Source: JALZDI01 sp035557095 (lineage in GTDB: Bacteria; Actinomycetota; Actinomycetes; Propionibacteriales; Nocardioidaceae). Taken from it: DNA of 64,000 nt. Under the pieces are notes generated by a model. The model saw only the letters and a list, made by a program, of their open reading frames with translations, was not told the DNA's origin and searched no databases. The position numbers and the translations under genes were made by a program. Every line of letters begins with the position of its first letter. Within the stretch, counting starts at the first letter, position 1. Positions 28,276 to 36,875 of the stretch are shown here, piece by piece. Location: contig DATMEB010000262.1 in NCBI GenBank assembly GCA_035557095.1, positions 1 through 64,000 on the forward strand. Reading direction: 5' to 3'.

Positions 28276-29577
28276 CTACTTGAGGAAGTCGGGGACGTCG
28301 AGCTCGTTGGGGTCGTCGAACTCCACCGGACGCGGCGGCCGGGTCTGCCGCGGCGGCTCTTCCCGGCGCTCCTCGCGCGGACGCTCTTCGCGCGGACGCT
28401 CTTCGCGCGGCCGCTCGTAGTAGGCCGGGGCCGGCTCCCGCTCCGGCGCGGGCTGACGTGGCTGGCTCGGGACGCTCGGCTGCGGCCGGCTCGGCGGCTC
28501 GTCACTGGTCGCCGGCTGGGCCGGCTGCTGCGTCTGCGGGGCCGACCGCTGGGTGGCGTACGGCTGGCCGTTCGACTGCTTGTTCTGCTCGCGACGCAGT
28601 GCGGGCTGGTGCTGGTCGCGCCGCTTCGGCATGCCGCCGTCGAAGCCGGCCGCGATCACGGTCACCCGCACCTCGTCGCCGAGCGCGTCGTCGATGGTGG
28701 CGCCGAAGATGATGTTGGCCTCGGCGTGCGCGGCCTGCGAGACCAGCGCGGCGGCCTCGTTGATCTCGAACAGCCCGAGGTCGGAGCCGCCCGCGATGGA
28801 CAGCAGAACCCCGTGCGCACCGTCGATCGAGGCCTCGAGCAGCGGGCTGGACACCGCCATCTCGGCGGCCGCCACCGAACGGTCCTCGCCGCGGGCCGAG
28901 CCGATGCCCATCAGGGCCGACCCGGCGTTGGCCATGACCGACTTGACGTCGGCGAAGTCGAGGTTGATCAGGCCGGGCGTGGTGATCAGGTCGGTGATGC
29001 CGCTGACACCCTGCAGCAGCACCTGGTCGGCCTGCTTGAACGCGTCGAGGACGCTGACCTGGCGGTCGCTGATCGACAGCAGCCGGTCGTTGGGGATCAC
29101 TATCAGCGTGTCGACCTCCTCACGCAGCGCCTCGATCCCCTCCTCGGCCTGGTTGGCCCGCCGGCGCCCCTCGAACGCGAACGGCCGGGTCACCACACCG
29201 ATGGTCAGAGCACCCAGCGAACGGGCGATCCGGGCCACGACCGGAGCACCGCCGGTGCCCGTGCCACCGCCCTCGCCCGCGGTCACGAAGACCATGTCGG
29301 CGCCCTTGATGACCTCCTCGATCTCCTCCGCGTGGTCGTCGGCCGCCTTGCCGCCGACGTCGGGCTGGGCGCCCGCGCCGAGGCCACGTGTGAGCTCGCG
29401 TCCGATGTCGAGCTTGACGTCGGCGTCACTCATCAGCAACGCCTGCGCGTCCGTGTTGATCGCGATGAACTCGACGCCCTTGAGGCCAACCTCGATCATC
29501 CGGTTGACCGCGTTGACGCCACCGCCGCCGATGCCGACGACCTTGATGACCGCGAGGTAGTTCTGCGGTGCTGCCAC
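28276..29577 (-). CDS. ftsZ: Cell division GTPase FtsZ
   Basis: FtsZ polymerises into the division ring. The 433-residue protein has VVGIGGGGVNAVNRM at 13-27, the tubulin signature GGGTGTG at 103-109 and the T7 synergy loop NLDFADVKSVM. Residues from about 320 form a long Pro/Gln/Arg/Glu-rich linker including three PREER repeats, then the C-terminal peptide DDPNELDVPDFLK that binds SepF. The GTG start follows an AGAGG site 10 bp upstream. The 229-bp gap before ftsZ carries its own candidate promoter and two hairpins. Confidence 0.97.
   Translation of the reverse strand: MAAPQNYLAVIKVVGIGGGGVNAVNRMIEVGLKGVEFIAINTDAQALLMSDADVKLDIGRELTRGLGAGAQPDVGGKAADDHAEEIEEVIKGADMVFVTAGEGGGTGTGGAPVVARIARSLGALTIGVVTRPFAFEGRRRANQAEEGIEALREEVDTLIVIPNDRLLSISDRQVSVLDAFKQADQVLLQGVSGITDLITTPGLINLDFADVKSVMANAGSALMGIGSARGEDRSVAAAEMAVSSPLLEASIDGAHGVLLSIAGGSDLGLFEINEAAALVSQAAHAEANIIFGATIDDALGDEVRVTVIAAGFDGGMPKRRDQHQPALRREQNKQSNGQPYATQRSAPQTQQPAQPATSDEPPSRPQPSVPSQPRQPAPEREPAPAYYERPREERPREERPREERREEPPRQTRPPRPVEFDDPNELDVPDFLK
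28367..28411 (-). repeat. Three tandem 15-bp repeats in ftsZ linker
   Basis: Units of the form CGCTCTTCGCGCGGA on the plus strand repeat three times with one or two differences and encode PREER repeats in the disordered FtsZ linker. Each unit keeps the reading frame. Confidence 0.8.
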
Positions 29578-29653
29578 GACGAGCGCCTCTCGCTTGTGAG
29601 TGTGGTCATCGACGCGTACACGACGATGCCTCGGACCATGGGGGAAGGGGCTT

Positions 29654-29692
29654 GGTTCCCGCTTCGGGAACCCTCACCCTCAAGTAGAGGGT
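29654..29692 (-). promoter_or_regulatory. Two adjacent hairpins in the ftsZ leader
   Basis: Two perfect dyads lie side by side: GGTTCCC-GCTTC-GGGAACC (29654-29672) and ACCCTC-AAGTA-GAGGGT (29676-29692), both with 5-nt loops. They would be in the 5' leader of an ftsZ transcript starting from the AT-rich element immediately upstream. Neither is followed by a T-run on the ftsZ strand, so they do not look like ordinary terminators. A role in mRNA stability or regulator binding is inference. Confidence 0.6.
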
Positions 29693-29719
29693 TAATGTTA
29701 TGTCAACCTGCAACCTTGA
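29693..29719 (-). promoter_or_regulatory. Candidate ftsZ promoter (AT-rich island)
   Basis: Read on the minus strand this stretch is GTCAAGGTTGCAGG followed by TTGACATAACATTAAC. It is the most AT-rich segment in the ftsQ-ftsZ gap and offers TTGACA and TAACAT, although their spacing does not form one ideal promoter. Independent ftsZ promoters between ftsQ and ftsZ are well known in actinobacteria. Confidence 0.5.
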
Positions 29720-29806
29720 CCCGGAAGTTACGCGAGAGCCCGCGTCGTCAACAAAGCAACACGCCGCGCGAGTCGCGTGCGTTCGAAAATGTCGTGCGAT
29801 CGCGCG

Positions 29807-30550
29807 TCAGTCGACCTGCAAGGTGGGCGCGCCGGGCACGCTCACGTCGTAGACGCTCGCCCGGCGGCGCAGCAGCGACTCCAGCACCTCGGCCTTCAGC
29901 TCCGAGCTCTCCGCGCTCCCCCACACGACCGCGCGGCCGTCGCGCAGCCGCAGCTCGATCGAGTCGATCGTCGGGGCCTCGACGTGGGACACCCGGCTGG
30001 CCAGGTGGCGCGGCAGCTCGGACACCACCGCGGCCGCCTCCGTCAGCGTCTGCGCGCCCGGGTTCACCGTGACCACCGGCAGCCGCTTGCGTGGGTTCGC
30101 CACCGTGCGGAACATCACGCCCTCGGCATCGGTGAGCCGCAGGGCGCCGCCCGTACGGACCACGGCGACCGGAGTCCGCTCCACCACCTCGACCGAGACC
30201 GTGTGCGGCCAGGAGCGGCCGATGTCGGCGCGGGCGACCACGGGTACGTCCTCGACGCGCTCGCGCACGCGGTCGACGTCGACGCGCGCAAGCGGCTCAC
30301 CGAGCGGCACCGCGGCCGCCCGGCTGATCCGCGCCGCCGCGACCGTGTGCACCCCGCTGACCTCGACGCGCTCGACGGCCAGCACCGAGGACACGAACAC
30401 CAGCCACCCGGCGCCGCCCACCAGCGCCACGAGCACGAGCAGCAGGACCACCCGGCGCACGGTCGCCCACCGCCGCGACCAGGCCCGCCGCGCGAACCGC
30501 CTCCGGCTCGACCTGCCCCGCCCGCTCGGGCCGCTCCCCCACTGGCTCAT
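29807..30550 (-). CDS. ftsQ: Division protein FtsQ
   Basis: FtsQ is a bitopic divisome scaffold. The 247-residue protein has an Arg/Ser-rich cytosolic tail, one membrane helix at about 33-53 and an extracytoplasmic POTRA domain starting AVERVEVSGVHTV, followed by the FtsQ beta domain with VVERTPVAVVR and LRLTDAEGVMF. It starts 7 bp after the murC stop. The C-terminus is a short DVSVPGAPTLQVD. Confidence 0.92.
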   Translation of the reverse strand: MSQWGSGPSGRGRSSRRRFARRAWSRRWATVRRVVLLLVLVALVGGAGWLVFVSSVLAVERVEVSGVHTVAAARISRAAAVPLGEPLARVDVDRVRERVEDVPVVARADIGRSWPHTVSVEVVERTPVAVVRTGGALRLTDAEGVMFRTVANPRKRLPVVTVNPGAQTLTEAAAVVSELPRHLASRVSHVEAPTIDSIELRLRDGRAVVWGSAESSELKAEVLESLLRRRASVYDVSVPGAPTLQVD

Positions 30551-30557
30551 CGGCCGG

Positions 30558-31988
30558 TCACCCTCCGCTCTCGCCCGCGCGGGCCGCCAGCGCGGCGAGC
30601 ACCTGAGGCGCGAGCTGGGTCACGTCGCCCGCGCCCAGGGTGAGTACGACGTCGCCGGCCGCGGCCATGTCGACCAGCCGCGGCACCACCCGTTCGCGCT
30701 CGGGCTCGAACACCGCGTCGACGTCTCCAGACGGCACCTGCCGCGCGATCAGGCCTCCGTCGACGCCCGGCTCGGGATCCTCGCGCGCGGCGTAGACGTC
30801 CATCACAACCGCGGCGTCGGCCAGCGCGAGCGCCTGCGCCATCTTCGTCGCGAACAGCCGGGTACGGCTGTACATGTGCGGCTGGAAGCACACCAGCAGC
30901 CGGCCGCCGTCGGCCAGCACCCGGCCGGCCAGGATGTCGGCACGGATCTCCGTGGGGTGGTGCGCGTAGCTGTCGTACACCCGCACGCCGTCGGCCGTGC
31001 CCTTGAGCTCCATGCGGCGGCGGGTGCCTGTGAAGTCCTCGAGCCCCTTGCGCAGGTCGGCGAAGTCGTGGCCGAGCTCGAGCGCGGCGGCGAGCGCACA
31101 GCCGGCGTCGAGCACGTAGTGCATGCCGGGGATCTGCAGGGTCACCCGGCCCAGGTCGCGGCCGCGATGCCGGACGTCGAACGTCGACGTCGCCGCGGCG
31201 AACGTGGCGTTGCAGACCTGCAGGTCGGCGTCGTCACCCTCGCCGACCGTGACAACAGTCAGCCCACGCTGCCGGGCCACGTCCGCGAGCTGCCGCGCGC
31301 CCGGGTCGTCGACGCAGCAGATCACGAAACCCAACGGGTCGATCCGGGTCAGGAACTGCTCGAACGCCTCGAAGTAGGCCTCCTCGCTGCCCCAGTTGTC
31401 CAGGTGGTCGGCCTCGACGTTGGTCACCACCGCGGCGTAGGGCGCGTAGACCAGGAAGGCGCCGTCGCTCTCGTCGGCCTCGGCCACGAACAGCGCGCCC
31501 GTGCCGTCGTGCGCGTTGGTGCCGGACACGGTCAGCTCGCCGCCGATCGCGTACGACGGGTCGGCGGCGGCGGCCAGCAACGCCACCGTGAGCAGCGAGG
31601 TGGTCGTGGTCTTGCCGTGCGTGCCCGCGACCGCAACCACGACCCGGTCGTGCATCACCGCGTCGAGCCCGGACGACCGCGGCAGCAACCGCAGCCCGCG
31701 CCGGCGTGCCTCGACCACCTCGGGGTTGTCGTCGCGCACCGCCGTGGAGACGACCAGGGTGTCGGCGTCGGCGACCTGCTCGGCCGCGTGCCCCACGAAG
31801 CAGCGCGCACCCCGCGCCGTCAGGTCGTCGAGCACCGGCGACGCGCTCGCATCGCTCCCGGACACGACGACACCGCGCGCGAGCATGATCCGCGCGATCG
31901 CGGACAGGCCCGCTCCCCCGATGCCGACGAAGTGCACGCGGCCCAGGTCGGTCAGCGGCAGGCGCTGCTCGGGCACCGGGATCCTCAC
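30558..31988 (-). CDS. murC: UDP-N-acetylmuramate--L-alanine ligase
   Basis: MurC adds L-Ala to UDP-MurNAc with ATP. The 476-residue protein has the N-terminal VHFVGIGGAGLSAIA loop, the ATP motif AGTHGKTTTT near residue 122, EADESDGAFL, NVEADHLDNW and the C-terminal SYAHHPTEIRA. The GTG start overlaps the murG stop (GTGA). Confidence 0.97.
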   Translation of the reverse strand: MRIPVPEQRLPLTDLGRVHFVGIGGAGLSAIARIMLARGVVVSGSDASASPVLDDLTARGARCFVGHAAEQVADADTLVVSTAVRDDNPEVVEARRRGLRLLPRSSGLDAVMHDRVVVAVAGTHGKTTTTSLLTVALLAAAADPSYAIGGELTVSGTNAHDGTGALFVAEADESDGAFLVYAPYAAVVTNVEADHLDNWGSEEAYFEAFEQFLTRIDPLGFVICCVDDPGARQLADVARQRGLTVVTVGEGDDADLQVCNATFAAATSTFDVRHRGRDLGRVTLQIPGMHYVLDAGCALAAALELGHDFADLRKGLEDFTGTRRRMELKGTADGVRVYDSYAHHPTEIRADILAGRVLADGGRLLVCFQPHMYSRTRLFATKMAQALALADAAVVMDVYAAREDPEPGVDGGLIARQVPSGDVDAVFEPERERVVPRLVDMAAAGDVVLTLGAGDVTQLAPQVLAALAARAGESGG

Positions 31989-33070
31989 CGCCGGTCACCT
32001 CGCTCCCCGGCCACCTCGAGGATCATCGCGGCCAAGCGTTCGTCGGCGTCGCGCGGAATCAGCCCCTGCGCCGCTGCGCCCATCGCCGCCAGGCGTTCGG
32101 AGTCGTTCAACAGGGCCGGCAGGTGCCCGGCCGACCAGTGCGGGGTCATCTCCGCGTCGTCGACCAGCAGGCCGCCACCGGCCTCGACCACGGCACGCGC
32201 GTTGAGGGCCTGCTCGCCGTTGCCGTGGGGCAAGGGGACGAACACCGCGGGGATGCCGAGTGCGGCTACCTCGGTCACCGTGTTCGACCCGCACCGGCAC
32301 ACCATCGCGTCCGCGGCGGCGTACGCGAGGTCCATCCGGTCGACATAGGGCACCACGACGTACGGCGGGTCGTTCGGCCCGGGCGACACCCGGACCTCGC
32401 CCTTGGGGCCGGCCACGTGCAGCACCTGAACCCCGGCCGCGGCCAGGTCGGCCGCCGCACCGCCGAGCGCGTCGTTGAGCCGGCGCGCACCCTGCGACCC
32501 GCCGGTGACCAGCAGCGTGGGGCGGTCCGGCTCCAGCCCGAACGCCGCACGGGCCTCGGCGCGCAGCGCGCCGCGGTCGGTGTCGGAGATGAGCTTGCGG
32601 ATCGGCAGCCCGGTGTAGACCCCGTGCCGCAGTTCGGTGTCGGGGAACGACGTCGCGACGTGTGCGGTGCACACCCGTGCGGCGAACTTGTTCGCCACAC
32701 CGGGCAGCGCGTTGCCCTCGTGCGCGACCAGCGGGACGTGCCGCCGCTTCGCCACGACGTACGCGGGGACCGACACGTAGCCGCCGAAGCCGACGATCAC
32801 GTCGGGGCGGACGCGGTCGACCACGTCGTACGTCGCCCGCACCGCACCCCGCAGCCGACCCGGAAGCCGGACGAGGTCCCGGCTGGGACGTCGCGGCAGC
32901 GGGACCGACGGGATCAGCTCCAGCGGCAGACCGGCCTCAGGGATCACCCGCACCTCGATCCCGCGCGGCGTGCCCAGTGCGGTGACCTCGACGTCGGGGC
33001 GGAGGCGCTTGAGCGCGTCGGCGGTGGCGATGAGCGGAGACGTGTGACCGGCCGTGCCGCCGCCGGCCAT
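31985..33070 (-). CDS. murG: Lipid II synthase glycosyltransferase MurG
   Basis: MurG transfers GlcNAc from UDP-GlcNAc to lipid I on the inner face of the membrane. The 361-residue GT-B enzyme has the N-terminal GGGTAGHTSPLIATADAL loop (residues 3-20), the central VTGGSQGARRLND donor loop and MVCRCGSNTVTEVAALG in the C-domain. It begins 33 bp after ftsW and overlaps murC by 4 bp. Confidence 0.97.
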   Translation of the reverse strand: MAGGGTAGHTSPLIATADALKRLRPDVEVTALGTPRGIEVRVIPEAGLPLELIPSVPLPRRPSRDLVRLPGRLRGAVRATYDVVDRVRPDVIVGFGGYVSVPAYVVAKRRHVPLVAHEGNALPGVANKFAARVCTAHVATSFPDTELRHGVYTGLPIRKLISDTDRGALRAEARAAFGLEPDRPTLLVTGGSQGARRLNDALGGAAADLAAAGVQVLHVAGPKGEVRVSPGPNDPPYVVVPYVDRMDLAYAAADAMVCRCGSNTVTEVAALGIPAVFVPLPHGNGEQALNARAVVEAGGGLLVDDAEMTPHWSAGHLPALLNDSERLAAMGAAAQGLIPRDADERLAAMILEVAGERGDRR

Positions 33071-33103
33071 CAGGACTCGAAGAGCCGGGGGTCCCAGGGT
33101 GTG

Positions 33104-34345
33104 TCACCGTCCTCGCTGTCGTGGTACCAGCCCCCAGCGCACGGCCAGGCTCTGCTTGTGGTGCGCACGCCACGCCGCGGCCGCGCCGGGCTCGGACTTC
33201 GCCAGGTTGGTGAGCAGGCCCAGCGCCACCAGGGTCGGCAGCAGCGCCGAGCCACCATATGACACCAGCGGCAGCGGGATGCCGATGACCGGCAGCAGGC
33301 CGAGCACCATCCCGATGTTGATCACCGCCTGTGCCGACAGCCAGATGGTGATCCCGGCTGCGGCGTACCGGGCGAACGGGTCACGCGTCCGGGTGGCGAT
33401 CCGCAGCCCGGTGTAGGCCAGCAGCCCGAACAGAATCAGCACCACGAGCGTGCCGAACAGCCCCAGCTCCTCGCCGATGATCGCGAAGATGAAGTCGTTG
33501 TGCGCCTCGGGTAGCTTGCCCTCCCACTTCTGCGTGCTGGCGCCGAGGCCGACGCCCCACCAGCCGCCGTTGGCCAGTGCGAAGAACCCGTGCGCGGCCT
33601 GCCATCCGGTGTCCTGGTAGTCGGCGAACGGGTTGACGAAGTTGGTCAGCCGCTCGATCCGGCTCGAGCTGAGCGAGACCAGGAACATCGCCAGCGCACC
33701 CACGGCCAGGAACGACCCGACGAAGAGCCGCAGCGGCGCACCCACGACCCAGACCATGCCCAGGATCACCGCGAACAGCACCAGGGCGGTACCGAGGTCG
33801 CGCTGACCGACCACCAGCCCGGCGATCACCACCGACACCGGCGCCATCGGCCACAGCAGCTGCCGCCACTCGTTCAGGCGCTTCCCGCGTCGCTGGTAGA
33901 GAGCGGCCAGCCACAGCACCAGCGCCAGCTTGGCCAGCTCCGAGGGCTGGATGCGGAACGGCCCGCCGAACGAGATCCAGTTGCGGTTGCCGCCGACCTC
34001 GATGCCCAGCGACGTGTACGTCAGCACCAGCAGCGCCGCGCTGAGCAGCAGGAACACCCCGGCGAGCCGGCGCACCAGGTTCAGCGGCACCCGCGCGGCC
34101 ACCCAGGCACAGGGCAGCGCGATCAGCACCCACATGGCCTGGCGCGTGAAGATCGTGTACGAGCTGTCGGTCTGGTACGCCGAGACCACGCTCGACGCGC
34201 TGAGCACCATCAGCAGCCCGAGCGCGAGCAGGAGGCCGGTGACACCACGGACCAGGTGGTAGGAGGTCAGCGGCCGGTCGAGCAACCGTGCCACCGAGGC
34301 GGCGAAGCCCTCGGACCCTCCCCGCTGACCGGTCGTGGTGGCCAC
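33104..34345 (-). CDS. ftsW: SEDS peptidoglycan polymerase FtsW
   Basis: FtsW polymerises lipid II at the septum together with FtsI. The 413-residue protein has about ten membrane helices and the SEDS motifs NRNWISFGGPFRIQPSELAKL, GQRDLGTALVL, the EAHNDFIFAIIGEELG loop and GIPLPLVSYGGSALLP near the end. GTG 34345 was chosen because GAAGGGG lies 6 bp upstream; the frame upstream of it lies inside murD and has no homology. Confidence 0.95.
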   Translation of the reverse strand: MATTTGQRGGSEGFAASVARLLDRPLTSYHLVRGVTGLLLALGLLMVLSASSVVSAYQTDSSYTIFTRQAMWVLIALPCAWVAARVPLNLVRRLAGVFLLLSAALLVLTYTSLGIEVGGNRNWISFGGPFRIQPSELAKLALVLWLAALYQRRGKRLNEWRQLLWPMAPVSVVIAGLVVGQRDLGTALVLFAVILGMVWVVGAPLRLFVGSFLAVGALAMFLVSLSSSRIERLTNFVNPFADYQDTGWQAAHGFFALANGGWWGVGLGASTQKWEGKLPEAHNDFIFAIIGEELGLFGTLVVLILFGLLAYTGLRIATRTRDPFARYAAAGITIWLSAQAVINIGMVLGLLPVIGIPLPLVSYGGSALLPTLVALGLLTNLAKSEPGAAAAWRAHHKQSLAVRWGLVPRQRGR

Positions 34346-34356
34346 GCGTACCCCTT

Positions 34357-35814
34357 CTAGTGTCGACCCCCGGCGAGACGTCGTACCGCCTCGGCGAACG
34401 CGTCGCCACGTGCGCCGTAGTTGGTGAACATGTCCATGGACGCGCATCCGGGTGCCAGCAGCACGATGTCGCCGGGTACGGCGACACCCGCCGCCTCGGC
34501 CACGACGCGGTCCATGACGCCAGTGTCGGTGTCCTCCACCTCGATCACGCGCACATCAGGCGCGTGTCGCGAAAGCGCGCCCGCGATCACCGCGCGGTCG
34601 GCGCCGATCAGCACCACGGCGCGCAGCCGGTCGCGCACCCGGCGAACGAGGTCGTCGAAGCGGGCGCCCTTGGCCAGCCCGCCGGCCACCCACACCACGG
34701 ACTCGTACGCACCGAGCGAGGCCTCCGCGGCGTGCGGGTTGGTGGCCTTGGAGTCGTCGACGTAGTCGACACCGTCGACGCCGGCCACGGTGGCGATCCG
34801 GTGCGCGTCCGGGGTGAACGCGCGCAGTCCCGACCGAACCGCCGCGGGAGGTACGCCGTGTGCACGCGCGAGCGCGGCTGCGGCCAGCGCGTTGGCGACG
34901 TTGTGCGGGACGGTGGGGTGGACGTCGTCGACGGTGCCGAGCTCGGCCGCATGCGTGCTCCGGTCGTCCACGAACGCCCGGTCGGCCAGCGTCCCGTCGA
35001 CGACCCCGAGCATCCCGACCGACGGCACGCCCAGCGTGAACCCGATCGCCCGGCAGCCCTCGACGACGTCCGCCTCGCGCACCAGCTGCTCGGTCCACGG
35101 GTCGGCGACGTTGTAGACGCAGGCGCGCTGCGCGCGCTGGTAGATGCGGCCCTTGTCGCGGGCGTATACGTCCATCGAGCCGTGCCAGTCGACGTGGTCC
35201 TCGGCGACGTTCAGGACGGCTCCGGCCTCGGCCGACAGCGAGTGGGTCCAGTGCAGCTGGAAGCTGGACAGCTCGACGGCGAGCACGTCGTAGGGCTCCG
35301 GATGCAGCACGGCCTCCAGCAGGGGCGTGCCGACGTTGCCGGCGGCGACCGACCGCAGCCCCGCGGATCGCAGCATGGAGTCGAGCATCTGGACCGTCGT
35401 GGTCTTGCCGTTGGTGCCGGTCACGCACACCCAGGGCGCGGCCCGTTGGGGGTCGCGCAGCCGCCAGGCGAGCTCGACCTCGCCCCACACCGGCACGCCG
35501 CGCCGCGCGGCCTCCGCCAGCAGCGGTGCATCCGGCCGCCAGCCGGGCGACGTGACCACGAGTCCGGTTGCCGCGGGCAGGGCGTCGGTGGACCCGGGAC
35601 CCAGACGCACGGTGGCGCCGAGGATCTCGAGCACCGTGGCCTTCTCCTTCTCGTCGTCACCGGCGCGCTCGTCGAGCACGGTGACCTCGGCACCGAGGTT
35701 GACGAGTGCGTCGGCCGCGGCGAACCCCGAGACCCCGATGCCGGCGACGACGACCTCGAGCTGGGACCAGGGCGAGTCGCGCCCGGCGGCCGCCAGCCAG
35801 TCGGGTGCACTCAT
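34357..35814 (-). CDS. murD: UDP-N-acetylmuramoyl-L-alanine--D-glutamate ligase
   Basis: MurD adds D-Glu. The 485-residue protein has VVVAGIGVSGFAAADAL near residue 22, the ATP motif VTGTNGKTTTVQML, LSSFQLHW, NVAEDHVDWHGSM and the DDSKATNPHAA motif. The ATG overlaps the mraY stop by 4 bp. It ends 11 bp before the ftsW start. Confidence 0.96.
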   Translation of the reverse strand: MSAPDWLAAAGRDSPWSQLEVVVAGIGVSGFAAADALVNLGAEVTVLDERAGDDEKEKATVLEILGATVRLGPGSTDALPAATGLVVTSPGWRPDAPLLAEAARRGVPVWGEVELAWRLRDPQRAAPWVCVTGTNGKTTTVQMLDSMLRSAGLRSVAAGNVGTPLLEAVLHPEPYDVLAVELSSFQLHWTHSLSAEAGAVLNVAEDHVDWHGSMDVYARDKGRIYQRAQRACVYNVADPWTEQLVREADVVEGCRAIGFTLGVPSVGMLGVVDGTLADRAFVDDRSTHAAELGTVDDVHPTVPHNVANALAAAALARAHGVPPAAVRSGLRAFTPDAHRIATVAGVDGVDYVDDSKATNPHAAEASLGAYESVVWVAGGLAKGARFDDLVRRVRDRLRAVVLIGADRAVIAGALSRHAPDVRVIEVEDTDTGVMDRVVAEAAGVAVPGDIVLLAPGCASMDMFTNYGARGDAFAEAVRRLAGGRH

Positions 35815-36875
35815 GCCCCGGCCACCCACTCGGCGTAGAAGATGCCCATCCCGGCGGCCGTGCACAGCCCGCAGATGATCCAGAACCGGATCACGATCGT
35901 GACCTCGGCCCAGCCCTTGAGCTCGAAGTGGTGCTGCAACGGCGCCATCCGGAAGAGGCGTCTGCCCTTGGTGGCCTTGAAATAGCCGACCTGCAGGATC
36001 ACCGACAGCGTGATGATCACGAACAGCCCGCCGATCACCAGCAGCAGCAGCTCGGTGCGGGTCAGCACCGCGAGCCCGGCCAGGGCGCCGCCGAGCGACA
36101 GCGACCCGGTGTCGCCCATGAAGATCTTCGCGGGCGCGGCGTTCCACCACAGGAACCCGAAGCAGGCACCGGTCAGCGCCGCCGCGACCACGGCCAGGTC
36201 GTACGGGTCGCGCACCTCGTAGCAGCCGGGGCCGCCGTCGGTGGCGCAGCTCTGGTTGAACTGCCAGATGCACACCAGCGTGTACGCGCCGAACACCATC
36301 ACCGACGCGCCGGTGGCCAGGCCGTCGAGGCCGTCGGTGAGGTTCACCGCGTTGCTCGTGCCGGAGACCATGATCAGCACCCAGACCACCACGAGCAGCG
36401 CCGGGAGCTGGAACTCGTGCAGGTCGCGGATGAACGAGATGTACTGCCCTGCCGGGTCGCGGCCGTTCTCGTCGGGGAACTGCAGCGCGAGTACGGCGAA
36501 CACCACTGCGATCGTGGTCTGCCCGGCCATCTTGGCCTTGCTGCGCAGACCGAGGCTGCGTTGCTTGGAGATCTTGATGAAGTCGTCGAGGAACCCGACC
36601 ATGCCGAGGCCGACGAACAGGAACAGCAGCAGCAGCGCCGACGCTGACGGCCACTCGGCGGTGAACAGCTTCGCGCCGAGGTAGCCGATCACGACCGAGA
36701 CGATGATGACCAGGCCGCCCATCGTGGGCGTACCCCGCTTGGTGTGGTGCGAGGTGGGGCCGTCGTCGCGGATCAGCTGGCCGTAGCCGTTGGCCACCAG
36801 GACGCTGATCGCCATCCGCGTACCCAGCAGGGTTCCGAGCAGGCCGAGCCCGCCGGCGAGCAGGATCGCCCTCAT
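35811..36875 (-). CDS. mraY: Phospho-N-acetylmuramoyl-pentapeptide transferase
   Basis: MraY moves phospho-MurNAc-pentapeptide to undecaprenyl phosphate, making lipid I. The 354-residue protein has about ten membrane helices. Catalytic motifs are GTPTMGGL, FLDDFIKI with the Asp pair, NLTDGLDGLATG and PLQHHFELKGWAE. The ATG overlaps the murF stop (ATGA). Confidence 0.97.
   Translation of the reverse strand: MRAILLAGGLGLLGTLLGTRMAISVLVANGYGQLIRDDGPTSHHTKRGTPTMGGLVIIVSVVIGYLGAKLFTAEWPSASALLLLFLFVGLGMVGFLDDFIKISKQRSLGLRSKAKMAGQTTIAVVFAVLALQFPDENGRDPAGQYISFIRDLHEFQLPALLVVVWVLIMVSGTSNAVNLTDGLDGLATGASVMVFGAYTLVCIWQFNQSCATDGGPGCYEVRDPYDLAVVAAALTGACFGFLWWNAAPAKIFMGDTGSLSLGGALAGLAVLTRTELLLLVIGGLFVIITLSVILQVGYFKATKGRRLFRMAPLQHHFELKGWAEVTIVIRFWIICGLCTAAGMGIFYAEWVAGA

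Noticed and set aside
29654..29672. Hairpin after ftsQ read as an intrinsic terminator
   Set aside because: There is no T-run on the leftward strand after the stem, and the hairpin lies downstream of the candidate ftsZ promoter.
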